Assembly: GCA_949152435.1 (NCBI GenBank)
Contig: OX424574.1
Span: 20,223,693-20,287,692 of the forward strand
DNA: 64,000 bases
Reading direction: 5' to 3'
DNA from: Gastracanthus pulcherrimus
Lineage: Eukaryota > Arthropoda > Insecta > Hymenoptera > Pteromalidae
Made by a program: the position numbers and the translations under genes. Each line of letters opens with the position of its first letter. The first letter of the stretch is position 1. The notes under the pieces are model-generated. The model saw only the letters and a list, made by a program, of their open reading frames with translations. It was not told where the DNA came from and did no database searches. Below, one piece after another: positions 34,900-46,660 of the stretch.

Positions 34900-36600
34900 T
34901 TGCATGGACAGTGGTTAACAGTGTCCAACTTTTCATTAGAATAAAGTAGATCCGAAACGGCTTTAAAAAATCTTGAAATGTAGGTAATTACCTTACTTAG
35001 TGTAAAAAATTTTAATTAAATTGAAACTTTACAAGTAATTTTAAAAATGATTCTTTTGTTTTTGATATAGGGGTGGAATCACGAATATGTATTATTTTTG
35101 TTAAAAATATCAATTATTTATTTAGCAGATAAGTTAAGGTTAATTTGATTTAATCGATTCAAGTATTTTATAGTAAAACAAATATACTTTATGATAATTT
35201 TATTTCTTGAATGTCAAAGAAGTGGCACCAATAGTCGATAAATATTTAAATTCCGATCGCCATGCTGAAAATTATTATTTATTTATTTTCTCATTCATAT
35301 TTAATGCAATATAAAATAGATGTGACTTTTAGATTATATTTATTCAATTTATTAAATTTAAGAGCTTCGTTTATCGATGATATTGCACAAAAGATAATTA
35401 AAGTGCAGAAGTCTGCAGAAGTTATGAAGCACATTTATGAAAACGCTTGAAAAAAAAATAAAATAAAATAAATAGGTTAAATAGGGTAATTAATAATTAA
35501 ACCTTATTTAAATGCAAAAATAGATAGGAATAAACAATAAATATATAAATTAGAAGTATGTAGATAATTTATTATTTTATTATTTAGTCTTGGATTAAAT
35601 CATACTTTTATTATTATTTTAAAAATCAAATCTCTCATAATATTTCAAACATGGATATTAATCAAGAATATGGCATCTTAGATTATTTCACCTATTATTT
35701 TGACAAGCTTTTTTATAGTTTTTCAAAAAGTAACCCTGTTTTACGCTTATATGATTGATATTTATTTATCGGTAGGTATCTTACTTTGTTGAATTCAAAA
35801 TTATAGTACTTAATTATTTTACAAGTTATATTACAATTAGATATTTTTAAAAGCATGCTTAAAAAAAGTATATAGTTAATAAACACAAAAACGTAGTTAA
35901 TGCAAACATTACAGTTTAATTATAATTCTTTATATACACATTACGCGTCAGTCGAAATTATTTTTATATATTCAAAATAACACGTCAGAAGTTTTGTATA
36001 TTTTTATATTTTTTTTTGTTTTGTCAAAGATAAGAGGCTTTTAGATAAATATTTAAATAAAATATTTTATTGTAGATAAAAAGAGAGATATACTTACGTA
36101 GGCTAATTTATGTCCGTATGACCTTATGTATTAAATCATATACATAAATTATAATTATTTAATTAGTATTATGATTATGATATAAAATCATAAAATATCT
36201 TGATAAAACAATTAATGATATAGAGAATACCTCATCAAAATTTGTAGCGAAATGAAGCTTTTTATCTTTTTAACAATTATTTACATGTATAATTCGTTGC
36301 TATGGTGATACTTAATGCACATTCTAAAAAGGTTTCTACTAAATTATGTTAGTATGAATTATGAGAAAATTTACACTATATTAAAGTTCTTTTGTTGTTT
36401 CCTCTTTTGTTGTTTATATACACATATGTATATAAATATATATATTTCATCGTTTTCTATAAAAGTATGTATAAATTATTACTTATCGTCAAGATAAAGA
36501 TTATCATTTTTGAATAAGGCATTTCAATTATATAATATTTTATGTAGCAGACACAGTAATCATTAATTTTATTTATTGTAATGAATGATATTTTTAAATC
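34900..36600. other. AT-rich interior of the DNA transposon
   Basis: No convincing exon found. Upstream exons of the transposase-like gene, if any, should be here. A short plus-strand frame at 35,262-35,450 has no recognised domain. Confidence 0.45.
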
Positions 36601-36823
36601 ATGTTTTCTATTACTTAACGATTTATTGCTTTTGTAGTATATAAATTTATGCTTCAAAAAGAATATCGCTAAAATTAATTTATTCAAAGAATATTTTATT
36701 ACAATATTAAATTAATCAAAATTGCATTTGATAGGAGGAATATAAAGTTATTAATACAATTATAATAATAGAAGAGTATTAGTAACCCTTTATATTGTAG
36801 TAATAATATTGATATTAATAGTA

Positions 36824-36915
<92 letters not shown>

Positions 36916-38294
36916 TTGTTACATTTCTATATTTCAAGGTTATAAAACTTTATTTATGGTATATATATGAAATATTTGAGAAATTTAAACTCTAAATTGA
37001 GTTTTCAAAACCAGAATACGAAGTATATTTGAAATTGGATATCCTAACCAATTTTTCCACGATTTTTTGAACTCTGTTTTACTCTGCATAATTTCTAATC
37101 ATAGGACTATTGTTAGTTGACTAAAATGTACAAAAAGTTACTGAAAGTAGACAAAAAGAAATTATTTTAGTAATTACAATCCAAAAAACAATTTTCCTGA
37201 AAAATGACACATTTCTAGCGGTTTTTAGAGGTTATAAAATAATCTTTAAGCTTTCTGCATATTTTTCGTCTAATCTATAGATATTTAGCTACAAGCTCGA
37301 GCAAGATTCATCAAAATAGATTATTTCTAATGAAAGTCTGAATTATGACACTCTTTTAGCAATTATTAGAGATTATAAAATAATCTTTAAACTATCTGCA
37401 TATTGTTCCTCTAATCCATAGATATTTAGCAACAAGCTCGTGCAAGTTTCATCAAAATAGATTATTTCTAATTAAAGTTATAATTGAAAATAGAGATTTG
37501 CCTGAAAAATGACACCTTTCTAGCGGTTTTTAGAGGTTATAAAATAATCTTTAAGCTTTCTGCATATTTTTCGTCTAATCTATAGATATTTAGCTACAAG
37601 CTCGAGCAAGATTCATCAAAATAGATTATTTCTAATGAAAGTCTGAATTATGACACTCTTCTAGCAATTATTAGAGATTATAAAATAATCTTTAAACTAT
37701 CTGCATATTTTTCCTCTAATCCATAGATATTTAGCAACAAGCTCGTGCAAGCTTCATCAAAATAGATTATTTCTAATGTAAGTTACAATTAAAAATATAG
37801 ATTTTACTGAAAAATGACACATTTCTAGCAATTTTTAGAGGTTATAAAATAATTTTTAAACTATCTGCATATTTTTCCTCTAATCTATAGATATTTAGCA
37901 ACAAGCTCGATCAAGATTCATCAAAATAGATTATTTCGAATGAAAGTCTGAAAAATGACACCTTTTTTGAAGTTTTTAGAGGTTATAAAATAATCTTTAA
38001 GCTTTCTGCATATTTTTCTGTTAATTCATAGATATTCAGCAACAAGCTCGTGCAAGATTCATCAAAATAGATTATTTCTAATGTAAGTTACAATTAAAAA
38101 TATAGATTTTACTGAAAAATGACAGATTTCTAGCAATTTTTAGAGGTTATAAAATAATGTTTAAGCAGTCTGCATATTTTTCCTCTAATCTATAGATATT
38201 TAGCTACAAGCTCGAGCAAGATTCATCAAAATAGCTTGTTCCTATCAAAAGTTCTACGATTTTGGCACAGAATTTATCGATTCCCCCCACTGTG
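36600..38294. repeat. Right terminal inverted repeat
   Basis: Inverted counterpart of 29,715-31,145 with more sub-repeats (about seven copies of AAGCTCG(A/T)GCAAGATTCATC between 37,290 and 38,230) and an (AAT)n tract at 36,824-36,914 in place of the left arm's mixed tract. Confidence 0.9.
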
Positions 38295-38533
38295 CGCCGC
38301 CGACCAATCACCGAAAGGCTGCAAGGCCCGTACTGGCGTGGGATAGAGTCAGAATGGGGCCCTTTCTGCCCTCTGATAACGTCACGCTGTAGACACATGT
38401 CTGAGAGTGTGACATGGTTCTCGCCTTTTCCCGATGTAGTAAACAATTGATAAAAGAAAAGAATAGATAGAATAGATTTCTATTAGAAGAAAAGAAAACA
38501 TATATATTTCCTATAGCTAGTTAATTACCACGT

Positions 38534-38935
38534 ATTCCGGACGAGCCCCCATAAAATGTGACGTCTCCGTGAGGCGGAAACGTCTTTTTATTTAAATATT
38601 TTTATTTTTACGCCTACACTTTCGTGCAATAGTGCGGGACGGTAATTAACTAACTTCCTAAAGGAATTGATTGTGAAATGGTAGAATAGTTACCCTGCAC
38701 TGTATATTCAGAGCATCGGTAACTTTAAGGAGAGGCGGGAGGGTTTAAACACGCAAACCATATGGCGGAGCGTCGTGTTTATGGAGGATTTTAGAATAAA
38801 TAATAAATGATAGACGAAAGACAGTGAAAGGTTTAGGAACTACAGAAATAAAAGATTCCAGTACAAGAATGTAGAATATTTAAAAGTGAGACTTACTTTT
38901 ATTTAAAAGAATGAATTTTTATACGTCTTTATTTG
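38534..38935 (-). mobile_element. Primer site and partial 5' LTR of another Gypsy-type copy
   Basis: Minus strand TGGGGGCTCGTCCGGAAT (38,534-38,551) differs by one base from the tRNA-Pro site of the large element. A five-base spacer and an LTR starting TGTGACGTCTCCGTGAGGCG at 38,557 follow. Similarity to the other LTRs runs to about 38,935 and then stops. Confidence 0.82.
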
Positions 38936-39779
38936 TTGGCACTTGCATTCAAACAGATGTTTGGTTTTATTTTAGCGGCTCGCACTATTATATTAAAGAT
39001 AAACGAATACAATATACAATTATTTGATTTAATGTCGAGGATGCGGAAGACTCTCGAAAAGTAGAATTCGTTTTGTAAATTTTTAGAGAAGCTTGATATA
39101 TTTAGAAGTGTTCAGCTCCATGGTTCTTGAACTAATGAAAATTTTGTGCTAGATTATGTTCGTTGCCACTCGGGGCTTACAAATGCATGGCCGATAACGT
39201 TGCGACTAGACGGCGTCGATGGATTCTAAAGTGCAGACCGAGACTGAGACTGAGACTAACTGGCGTGGCGCGAACATCCAGCCTAAATACATATTACGAC
39301 ACAGGCGATTATTTCTCTAATTGCGAGGGGCCATAAATTAAACTCACATCGTTGCAGAAAATATACCTTGAGATAGATAAGCGCGCTCGGCCTACGTCTA
39401 TGATGTTCAATCGATACACTTGTTATGCCTCGGGTAAACATGAGATGCAATAAAGAGAATAAATAATTCTCAGAAATATTATTTAGTTCGGCAATCATGT
39501 TATGAAATGTTTAAAGAACACGATAGGCACTGTTCGACGGTTAACTGTCGCAATCTCTCCTATGCCCTGGCAACCAGATGTTCTTCGTTGTTATAGTCTC
39601 TTACCGTGCTGAACTAGTCGTGCGAATTCAAAACTTAGACTATCGCCTCCTGGCGGCGGTGCGCGTGAGCTGCGTGCCGCGCACCGTAGAGGAGACGTAG
39701 TCATGGTCATGCACTGCCGTCAGCAGGCGAGAGTCTGAGATTCCTGCTCGCGCGAATAGTTTGTCACGGTATCACAAAT
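38936..39779. other. No recognised gene
   Basis: Mixed composition with GC-richer patches (39,180-39,290 and 39,640-39,740). Short frames lack domains. It may include degraded LTR sequence. Confidence 0.4.
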
Positions 39780-40382
39780 CATAATGCTTATAAGAACACA
39801 ATATGTGATTCAGACGCAAAGAGGTACCTTAAATTATTTAATATTATTGAATCTGTATATGTATAATCCTTTTGAATATTATTAACGTATTGAATACTTT
39901 TCTTTTGAGAAAGCCCGTGAATAGCCCAGCCTAATAAACATCGTGAAACTACCAAATGACATTTATCTAATTCTCGATATTCCCGAGGGAGTATTAGATG
40001 GCAATTATCTTGACTTTATGATCATTTGCGGCGCTTCGTTATAAGGTGAAATTTTAATCCTCGTCTTTTTCGCACAGAAATCAACAATTTCTTTATTCAT
40101 ACATTCCTCGCGCAATGCAAGATCACTGAGAACTAGTACATTCGTTAGATTAAAATTACATGCCTCGCTTTTAATACGCAAATCAGCCTTCTCAGTACAT
40201 AGCATGGTCGAATCATTACGTCCTACCCCCTTTAAAAATATGTGTACACCAGTTTTCTTTACACCTATCTCATCTATTACCTTTGAATTTATAATAGTTA
40301 CTGTTGCCCCGTCGTCTAATAAGGCGTAAATAATTTTACTCGTTATTGATCCTGTAAGAAAAATAGGTACTAATCTTAGCAA
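39780..40382 (-). pseudogene. BEL/Pao protease and start of pol
   Basis: The protease frame (40,005-40,382) carries ALLDDGATVTIINS, the D-(D/E)-G active-site form typical of BEL/Pao, and KGVGRNDS as a flap-like segment. Just past its end a frameshift near 40,020 leads to NCHLILPREYRELDK and LGWAIHGLSQKK, the conserved block between protease and RT in this superfamily. Coding similarity ends near 39,780. No RT, RNase H or integrase follows. Confidence 0.85.
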
Positions 40383-40397
40383 AGCATGGGAATTTAG

Positions 40398-42273
40398 TCA
40401 AATTTGATTTACTTCAGATGAATTTCTGTTAATTTTCGAATTTTGAACGTTTGTGACTTCATGAATTTCACGTTGCAAACCGACATTTGAATTTTTGGCT
40501 TCACGTGGGTGTAGGAGTACAGGATGTGTTCGACCACATTTCTCGCAACTCGGCTTTTTACAAGAATCACGAAAGTGTCTGCCGCCGCCCAAACAATTGA
40601 AACATAGACGATTTTCTTTTGCAAATTTCCATCGCATAGGTTCCGGAAGCCTTACAAAATCTACGCAAGTATCAATCGAGTGGCTTTTTCGCCCGCAGTT
40701 TGCAGTGTTTGCCATAATAGTTTTCTCGCATATTTCCACCTCCTTTGTGACCTTTCGTGACCTATTATTAGAATCCCTCGTATAAATATCGTCCACCTCG
40801 TAGGTGACGACGTTTGCGATGATATGTTTTTGCGCCGCTTTGTGTACAAATTCTGCAAGTTTTTCTAATCCCGGTGCTTCTTCACTGTCCCGACCAGCTT
40901 GGGCAGCATAATCGGTGAAATTATACGCCATCGTACTCGGCAATTTTTTTATTACAGAGTCAAAAAGTTCCGGACTAGCTAAATATCCCTTACTGTTTTT
41001 CTGTGAGTTTACTACTAAGACGGTGCTTCTCAGCTTAGTAGCAAATTCAATTAAACCTATTTTACCTTGCTTTATACTCGGTAAAAATCTAATCTCATCT
41101 AAAATTGTTGTTAATATTAATTTTGAATTACCAAAACGCATTTCTAAAGCATCCATAATCTCTTTAGAACTATGCCCCGCAGTCAATAAAGATTGAGCTG
41201 CTTTGAGAGCAGCTCCGGACAGTGCTTCGGACAACCTCAGCCTATTTTCTAAATCTGAAAATTTTCCTAAATTAGTAGTTAATACATACGACTGTTTAAA
41301 TCTATTCCAATCAAGCGACTCCCCTGCGAACGACTGTAATTTCTTTACAGACGTCATCCTATTTATTAATGTAGCATCGCTGCTTGCCAGGCCTGTTTGC
41401 CCTATTTTTGCAAAAGTTTCTGCGAGGACTTTTGCTAATCGTTCTTCCAAATTTGCATTCGACTGCTCGCGACAAGCAGAACCATAATTTTGACTCGTTA
41501 AATTACTTGACAATCTATTGGAGCAAAATCATCTAAATGTCCGCGACGAGCAGAAAAAGTGTTTTGATCATTTATTTTACTTCTTAAAATATTAACACCT
41601 TCTGATTAATTACTTGAATCGGATTCTAACGAACTTTCTGAATTACTGAGCCTAACCTGATTTCTGCCTGTCGCAAAGCAACCACGCTTGGTCAACGGCA
41701 AGTTCTTCCTCCCGATAGAGGGACGCTTCGCACGCGAACTTAATTTATTCAAACCTCCGAAGAATGATGGCGAAGTTGCCTTTGATGTAGCTACTGGAGA
41801 CGGCGTTCGATGGGCCGATCCACGTCTTCGTGCTGCAGATTTCCGAGTCGATGCGAGAGTCGGCGTGCTCGCAAGCATCACCCGACGAAGCGTCGACGCG
41901 CGCTTGCGCGCTGTCGTCTTTCCTGCGTTCCGAGAAGTCAGTGTGCTCGAAAGCACTACCTGACGTTTAGACAGCGCACGTCCTCGTGCTACCGTTTTCT
42001 GCCTGGTTGGACTCCGTGGCGTGCTACCAGGTACTGCTGCTGCAGGTGCAGCCGCCGCACGAGCACGTTTTCGCCCGGCTGCTGGAGACGACGGATCGGC
42101 AAGTGTTTCGGCCGATTGCGTTGGCTGACGGCTACTTGATCTCGCCTTTTTCCCTTTTTCCGCTGGACGCCTTGAAACCTCACCACTGCATCAGGAGATG
42201 GATTCTCCCGCCGCTACGAGCGCGTAAGCCGACGGTCACAGATAGATGGCAACTCGTCACCTTTCATTGCCAT
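40398..42273 (-). pseudogene. BEL/Pao Gag
   Basis: The 371-residue frame (40,398-41,513) is a BEL/Pao Gag (DUF1759-like): LQSFAGESLDWNRFKQSY, ALKAAQSLLTAGHSSKEIMD, then knuckles CFNCLGGGRHFRDSC and C-x2-C-GRTHPVLLH. Upstream, 41,606-41,956 encodes a Ser/Arg-rich basic segment. A further basic segment starts at an ATG (42,271-42,273, MAMKGDELPSICDRRLTRS) and meets a TAG at 42,214-42,216. These pieces are in different frames, so Gag is broken at its N-terminus. Position relative to the LTR at 42,386 fits a normal BEL leader. Confidence 0.85.
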
Positions 42274-42363
42274 AATTTTGGCAAATAAAAAGCTTCACTT
42301 ACACAAAAAACACACACAACACTGACCTAAAACTCCGACATGAAAATTCCGGTCACGAAAAAA

Positions 42364-42382
42364 ATCCCGGGTTTCGGAACCA
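42364..42382 (-). promoter_or_regulatory. BEL/Pao primer binding site
   Basis: Minus strand TGGTTCCGAAACCCGGGAT, three bases inside the LTR that starts TGTTGCTGCTCCCGGG at 42,386. The tRNA was not assigned. Confidence 0.7.
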
Positions 42383-42385
42383 AAA

Positions 42386-42660
42386 TGTTGCTGCTCCCGG
42401 GAAGCAGTGTCGCGCTCGAAGTTACTTCGGTTTTTTATTATTCTAAAATAAAATTTAAATAAAATTAAATATAAAATTAAAAAGAAAAATTAGACTGAAT
42501 AAAATTATTATAACTGAAAACAAAATAAGATTAAATTAAATGACGAAGGAAAATAAAATGACTTAAGTCAAAGAAAGTGAGTTCAATTTTTTAAAGTGTA
42601 TATTATAGCGAAAAAAAAGGAAAATATATGGCGAAGCGTTGGGCTTCGTGTCGTAAGATC
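42386..42660 (-). repeat. Partial 5' LTR of the BEL/Pao element
   Basis: From TGTTGCTGCTCCCGGGAAGC at 42,386 to about 42,660, where the CTTATAATAAATTTTA repeat of the chimeric block begins. No second copy of this LTR was found in the window. Confidence 0.7.
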
Positions 42661-44035
42661 TTATAATAAATTTTATTACATACATCTTATATTTATCGCT
42701 GTATAATTTGTTACACACATCTTATAATAAATTTTGCTTAATAATTTCGACACACATCTTATAATAAATTTTGTTACATACATCTTATATTTATCGCTGT
42801 ATAATTTGTTCCACACATCTTATAATAATTCTTGTCTTAAAATTTGAAATACATATTAGGATTGTTACAAAAATGCTTTTTGTTGCAATGGGATTTCGGG
42901 AAAGCGCGTCAGCCACGTTTGTCTTGCCTGGCCTGTACACTACCTCCAAGTCATATTCTGCTAGCATCAGCCGTCAGCGTGTGATCAATAACATCAAAAC
43001 GTAAACATTTTGTTAAAAACGTGAATCGACTTCTTGAAAATATACATCTGTAGAACGTGATACCATTCTTTTTGTCCCATAAACGATTATCGTTGACTTT
43101 ACTTGATTTCCACAGCCCAGTGTAATATAACAGTCCGATATACGCTTTTATTTCAATCTCATCTGTATGATAATGGTATGATTCTTCTCTACCTTCAGCT
43201 ACGAGAGCCAGGCATTCTTGCTCGATTTTTTTATTGGTGTTTTCGACGACAATGTCTATCATCTTTTTATCAAACAGACAACTCCAAAACTCTTCGATCG
43301 TAATTGCTTGTAGAGCATTACCAGCTGGGCCAGGTACCATTTCCGGAATAATATCAGATTGACGATCTAAAAATAAATAAATAAAAAAATAAATAAATGA
43401 ATTTAGCGCCTGTTTACGGAAGGTACTATAAATCACGTAGTAAAGCAAGAGTCGTATAGAACGAGAAGTAAGCAGAGAGTGAAAGAAAGGGAAGGGAGGG
43501 GAGAGATAGTAAATATTTTGGCGCCAACGGTTATACCTGATCTACGAGAAGAGAAAGTTGTTTCCCAAATAAATCCATCTTATATTTATCGCTGTATAAT
43601 TTGTTACACACATCTTATAATAAATTTTGCTTAATAATTTCGACACACATCTTATAATAAATTTTGTTACATACATCTTATATTTATCGCTGTATAATTT
43701 GTTCCACACATCTTATAATAATTCTTGTCTTAAAATTTGAAATACATATTAGGATTGTTACAAAAATGCTTTTTGTTGCAATGGGATTTCGGGAAAGCGC
43801 GTCAGCCACGTTTGTCTTGCCTGGCCTGTACACTACCTCCAAGTCATATTCTGCTAGCATCAGCCGTCAGCGTGTGATTCTAGAATTCGGGTCCTTGTGC
43901 GTTTGCAACCACACCAAGGGTCTATGGTCGGTAACTAAGGTAAATTTTTTTCCGCAGAGATATGGCCGAAAATAGTTTATACTATATAGTACGGCTAGAC
44001 CATCTTTGTTAAACGTGTCCCACCCAAGGTTGAAT
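42661..44035 (-). mobile_element. Chimeric duplication of piggyBac N-terminus and Gypsy RNase H
   Basis: Three segments copy the 5-6 kb region. 42,661-42,984 matches about 5,790-6,101 (repeat plus RNase H tail), 42,985-43,575 matches about 5,213-5,805 (piggyBac N-terminal third), and 43,576-44,035 matches about 5,805-6,240. The junction at 42,984/42,985 (GTGTGAT|CAATAACATC) joins points that lie about 890 bp apart in the first copy, the signature of a tandem duplication. The piggyBac piece stays open (42,951-43,448), ending in RNase H antisense. It cannot encode a transposase. Confidence 0.9.
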
Positions 44036-44510
44036 ATAAAAATGTTTACTTTATACATTTGCTACAAACTTGTTAATTAAAGCAGTCTGCTCGCAATATT
44101 AATATTAGAGTACAAATCATATTTTAATACTCCAAAATATCATTCTTTAACGAAATATGGTATGTGTAGAACTCATTGACTATATAAGCAAATACTAATT
44201 CAATTTCTGTTTCAGGTACCAATATCTGTCTTGAATCTTTGTAAAGATTTATTTCACATCGAAAGTTCTAAAATTACATCATTTTTAAATTTCTAGTGAA
44301 ACAGAGTCTTAATTGTATAACTTTTGGATTTATACTTTTATTAAACATTATATGTAAAACATTATAAATTAGAACTAGTAAAATTTCTTAATGTTAACCA
44401 ATAATTCTGTCATTTGAACAAAACTTACTATTTACAAAATTTATATATAATCAAATCAATCATATTAAAAAACAACAATTTTGTAAGTTCTGTGACTTAT
44501 TCTTTACGTA
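44036..44510. other. AT-rich, no feature seen
   Basis: Between the chimeric block and the satellite; no repeats or coding pattern noticed. Confidence 0.4.
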
Positions 44511-45795
44511 AGTAGTTTAAAAGAAAATGGAGTCAATCAAACTTTCAAATTACCCATACACAAATATTTATTTATTTGAAAGTAACACATAATATACTCA
44601 TGTTTTATCCAGATATAAAGTCAACGCTGGCTCAGAAGGGTCATTTTAATGAAATTATAAAACTATAATTAATCAAATGTTTGCAAGCTCAGGTTTATAA
44701 TTACATTAAAAAGACTCTTTTCACCCAGCGTTGACTTGATATCTGAATAAAACATGAAAATATTATAAGATTCTTTCGAAGGAATTTTATTTAAATTTAT
44801 TTTAAGTGAATTTTCATAATCAAGTAGGGCTACGTAATGTTTTAGGTAAAATTGCAAAAGATTACTTCAAGTAGTTTAAAAGAAAATGGAATCAATAAAA
44901 CTTTCAGTTACCTGTACACAAATATTTATTTATTTGAAAGTAACGCATAATATACTCATGTTATATCCAGATATAAAGTCAACGCAGGCTCAGAAGGGTC
45001 ATTTTAATTTAGTTATAAAACTATAATTAATACAATGATTGCAAACTCATGTTTATAATTACATAAAAAGACTCTTTTCACCCAGCGTTGACTTGATATC
45101 TGAATAAAACATGAAAATATTATAAGGTTCTTTTGAAGGAATTTTTTTAAAATTTATTTTAAGTGAATTTTGATAATCAAATAGGGCTACGTAATGGTTT
45201 AGGTAAAATTGCAAAAGATTACGTCAAGTAGTTTAAAAGAAAATGGAGTCAACGAAACTTTCAGTGTACCCATACACAAACATTTATTTATTTGAAAGTA
45301 ACACATAATATACTCATGTTCTATCCAGATATAAAGTCAACGCAGGCTCAGAAGGATCATTTTAATGAAATTATAAAACTATAATTAATCAAATGTTTGC
45401 AAGCTCATGTTTATAATTACATAAAAAGACTCTTTTCACCCAGCGTTGACTTGATATCTGAATAAAACATGAAAATATTATAAGATTCTTTTGAAGGAAT
45501 TTTTTTTAAATTTATTTTAAGTGCATTTTGATAATCAAATAGGGCTACGTAATGGTTTAGGTAAAATTGCAAAAGATTACTTCAAGTATTTTAAAAGAAA
45601 ATGGAGTCAATGAAACTTTCAATGTACCCATTCCCAAACATTTATTTATTTGAAAGTAACACATAATATACTCATGTTCTATCCAGATATAAAGTCAACG
45701 CTGGCTCAGAAGGGTCATTTTAATGAAATTATAAAACTATAATTAATCAAATGTTTGCAAACTCATGTTTATAATTACACAAACATTTATTTATT
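44511..45795. repeat. 358-bp satellite with internal palindrome, about 3.6 copies
   Basis: Units begin with AGTAGTTTAAAAGAAAATGG at 44,511, 44,870, 45,228 and (variant) 45,585, spacings 359, 358 and 357 bp. Each full unit contains inverted arms: ATCCAGATATAAAGTCAACG followed about 90 bp later by CGTTGACTTGATATCTGAAT. The last unit is truncated in its loop. Confidence 0.93.
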
Positions 45796-46660
45796 TGAAA
45801 GTAACACATAACTTTCTAAAAAGTAAAATCTTGGCAAGTATAAGTTTCGTTATTACCCACAATATAAATTAAAAGAAATACGCTACAATTAAAATAGTAA
45901 ACATAAACTAATATTCTATTTTTAAAATATTTCTATTTTTTCGAGAATAGTAAGAATAAATTTCCAGTCTCTGGAAAAGTTGTGAAATCTATAAATAATA
46001 CCTTTCTAAAAAGTAAAATCTTGGCAAGTATATGTTTCATTATTACCCACAATATAAATTAAAAGAAAGATGTTATTACCAAAATAAGACGTTCAATTAT
46101 GAATTTCATGAATACGCTACAATTAAAATAGTAAACTTAAACTAATATTCTATTTAAAAAATAATATAGTTTAAAATATTTCCATGTTTTACTAATTCTG
46201 ATAATCTCAAATAAACGCTAAAGAAATTAATGAAATCGATTAATAAATTGGCAAGTATTGTATTTTTATTTTTAAATCAATTTCCTTATTTTATTAATTA
46301 GTATGAAGTATCTATAAAAAATACCTTTCCAAAAAGTAAAATCTTGACAAGTATAAGTTTCATTATTACTCGCAATATAAATTATTAGAAGTATGTTATT
46401 ACCAAAATAAGTCGATCAATTATGAATTTTATTCATAAACTCGAATTAAAATAGTAAAATTAAACTAATATTATATTTAAAAAATAATATAGTTTATAAT
46501 ATTTCCATTTTTTACTAATTCTTATAATCTCAAATGAACGCTAAAGAAATTAATGAAATCGATTAATATATTGGCAAGTATTATATTTTTATTTGTAAAT
46601 CAATGTCATTTTTTTATGAATTAGTATGAAGTATACAAATTAATATTACCTTTCAAATTT
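45796..46660. repeat. Degenerate repeats, 190-320 bp spacing
   Basis: AAAAAGTAAAATCTTG(G/A)CAAG followed by TTATTAC(C/T)C(A/G)CAATATAA appears near 45,815, 46,008 and 46,331. The flanking AATAGTAAACTTAAACTAAT and AATCGATTAAT phrases also recur. Confidence 0.75.

Noticed and set aside
38204..38450. Overlapping frames at the right end of the DNA transposon
   Set aside because: They span the TIR and its flank and do not match any domain.
44511..45795. CRISPR array
   Set aside because: Units are 358 bp without short direct repeats and spacers, and the genome is eukaryotic.
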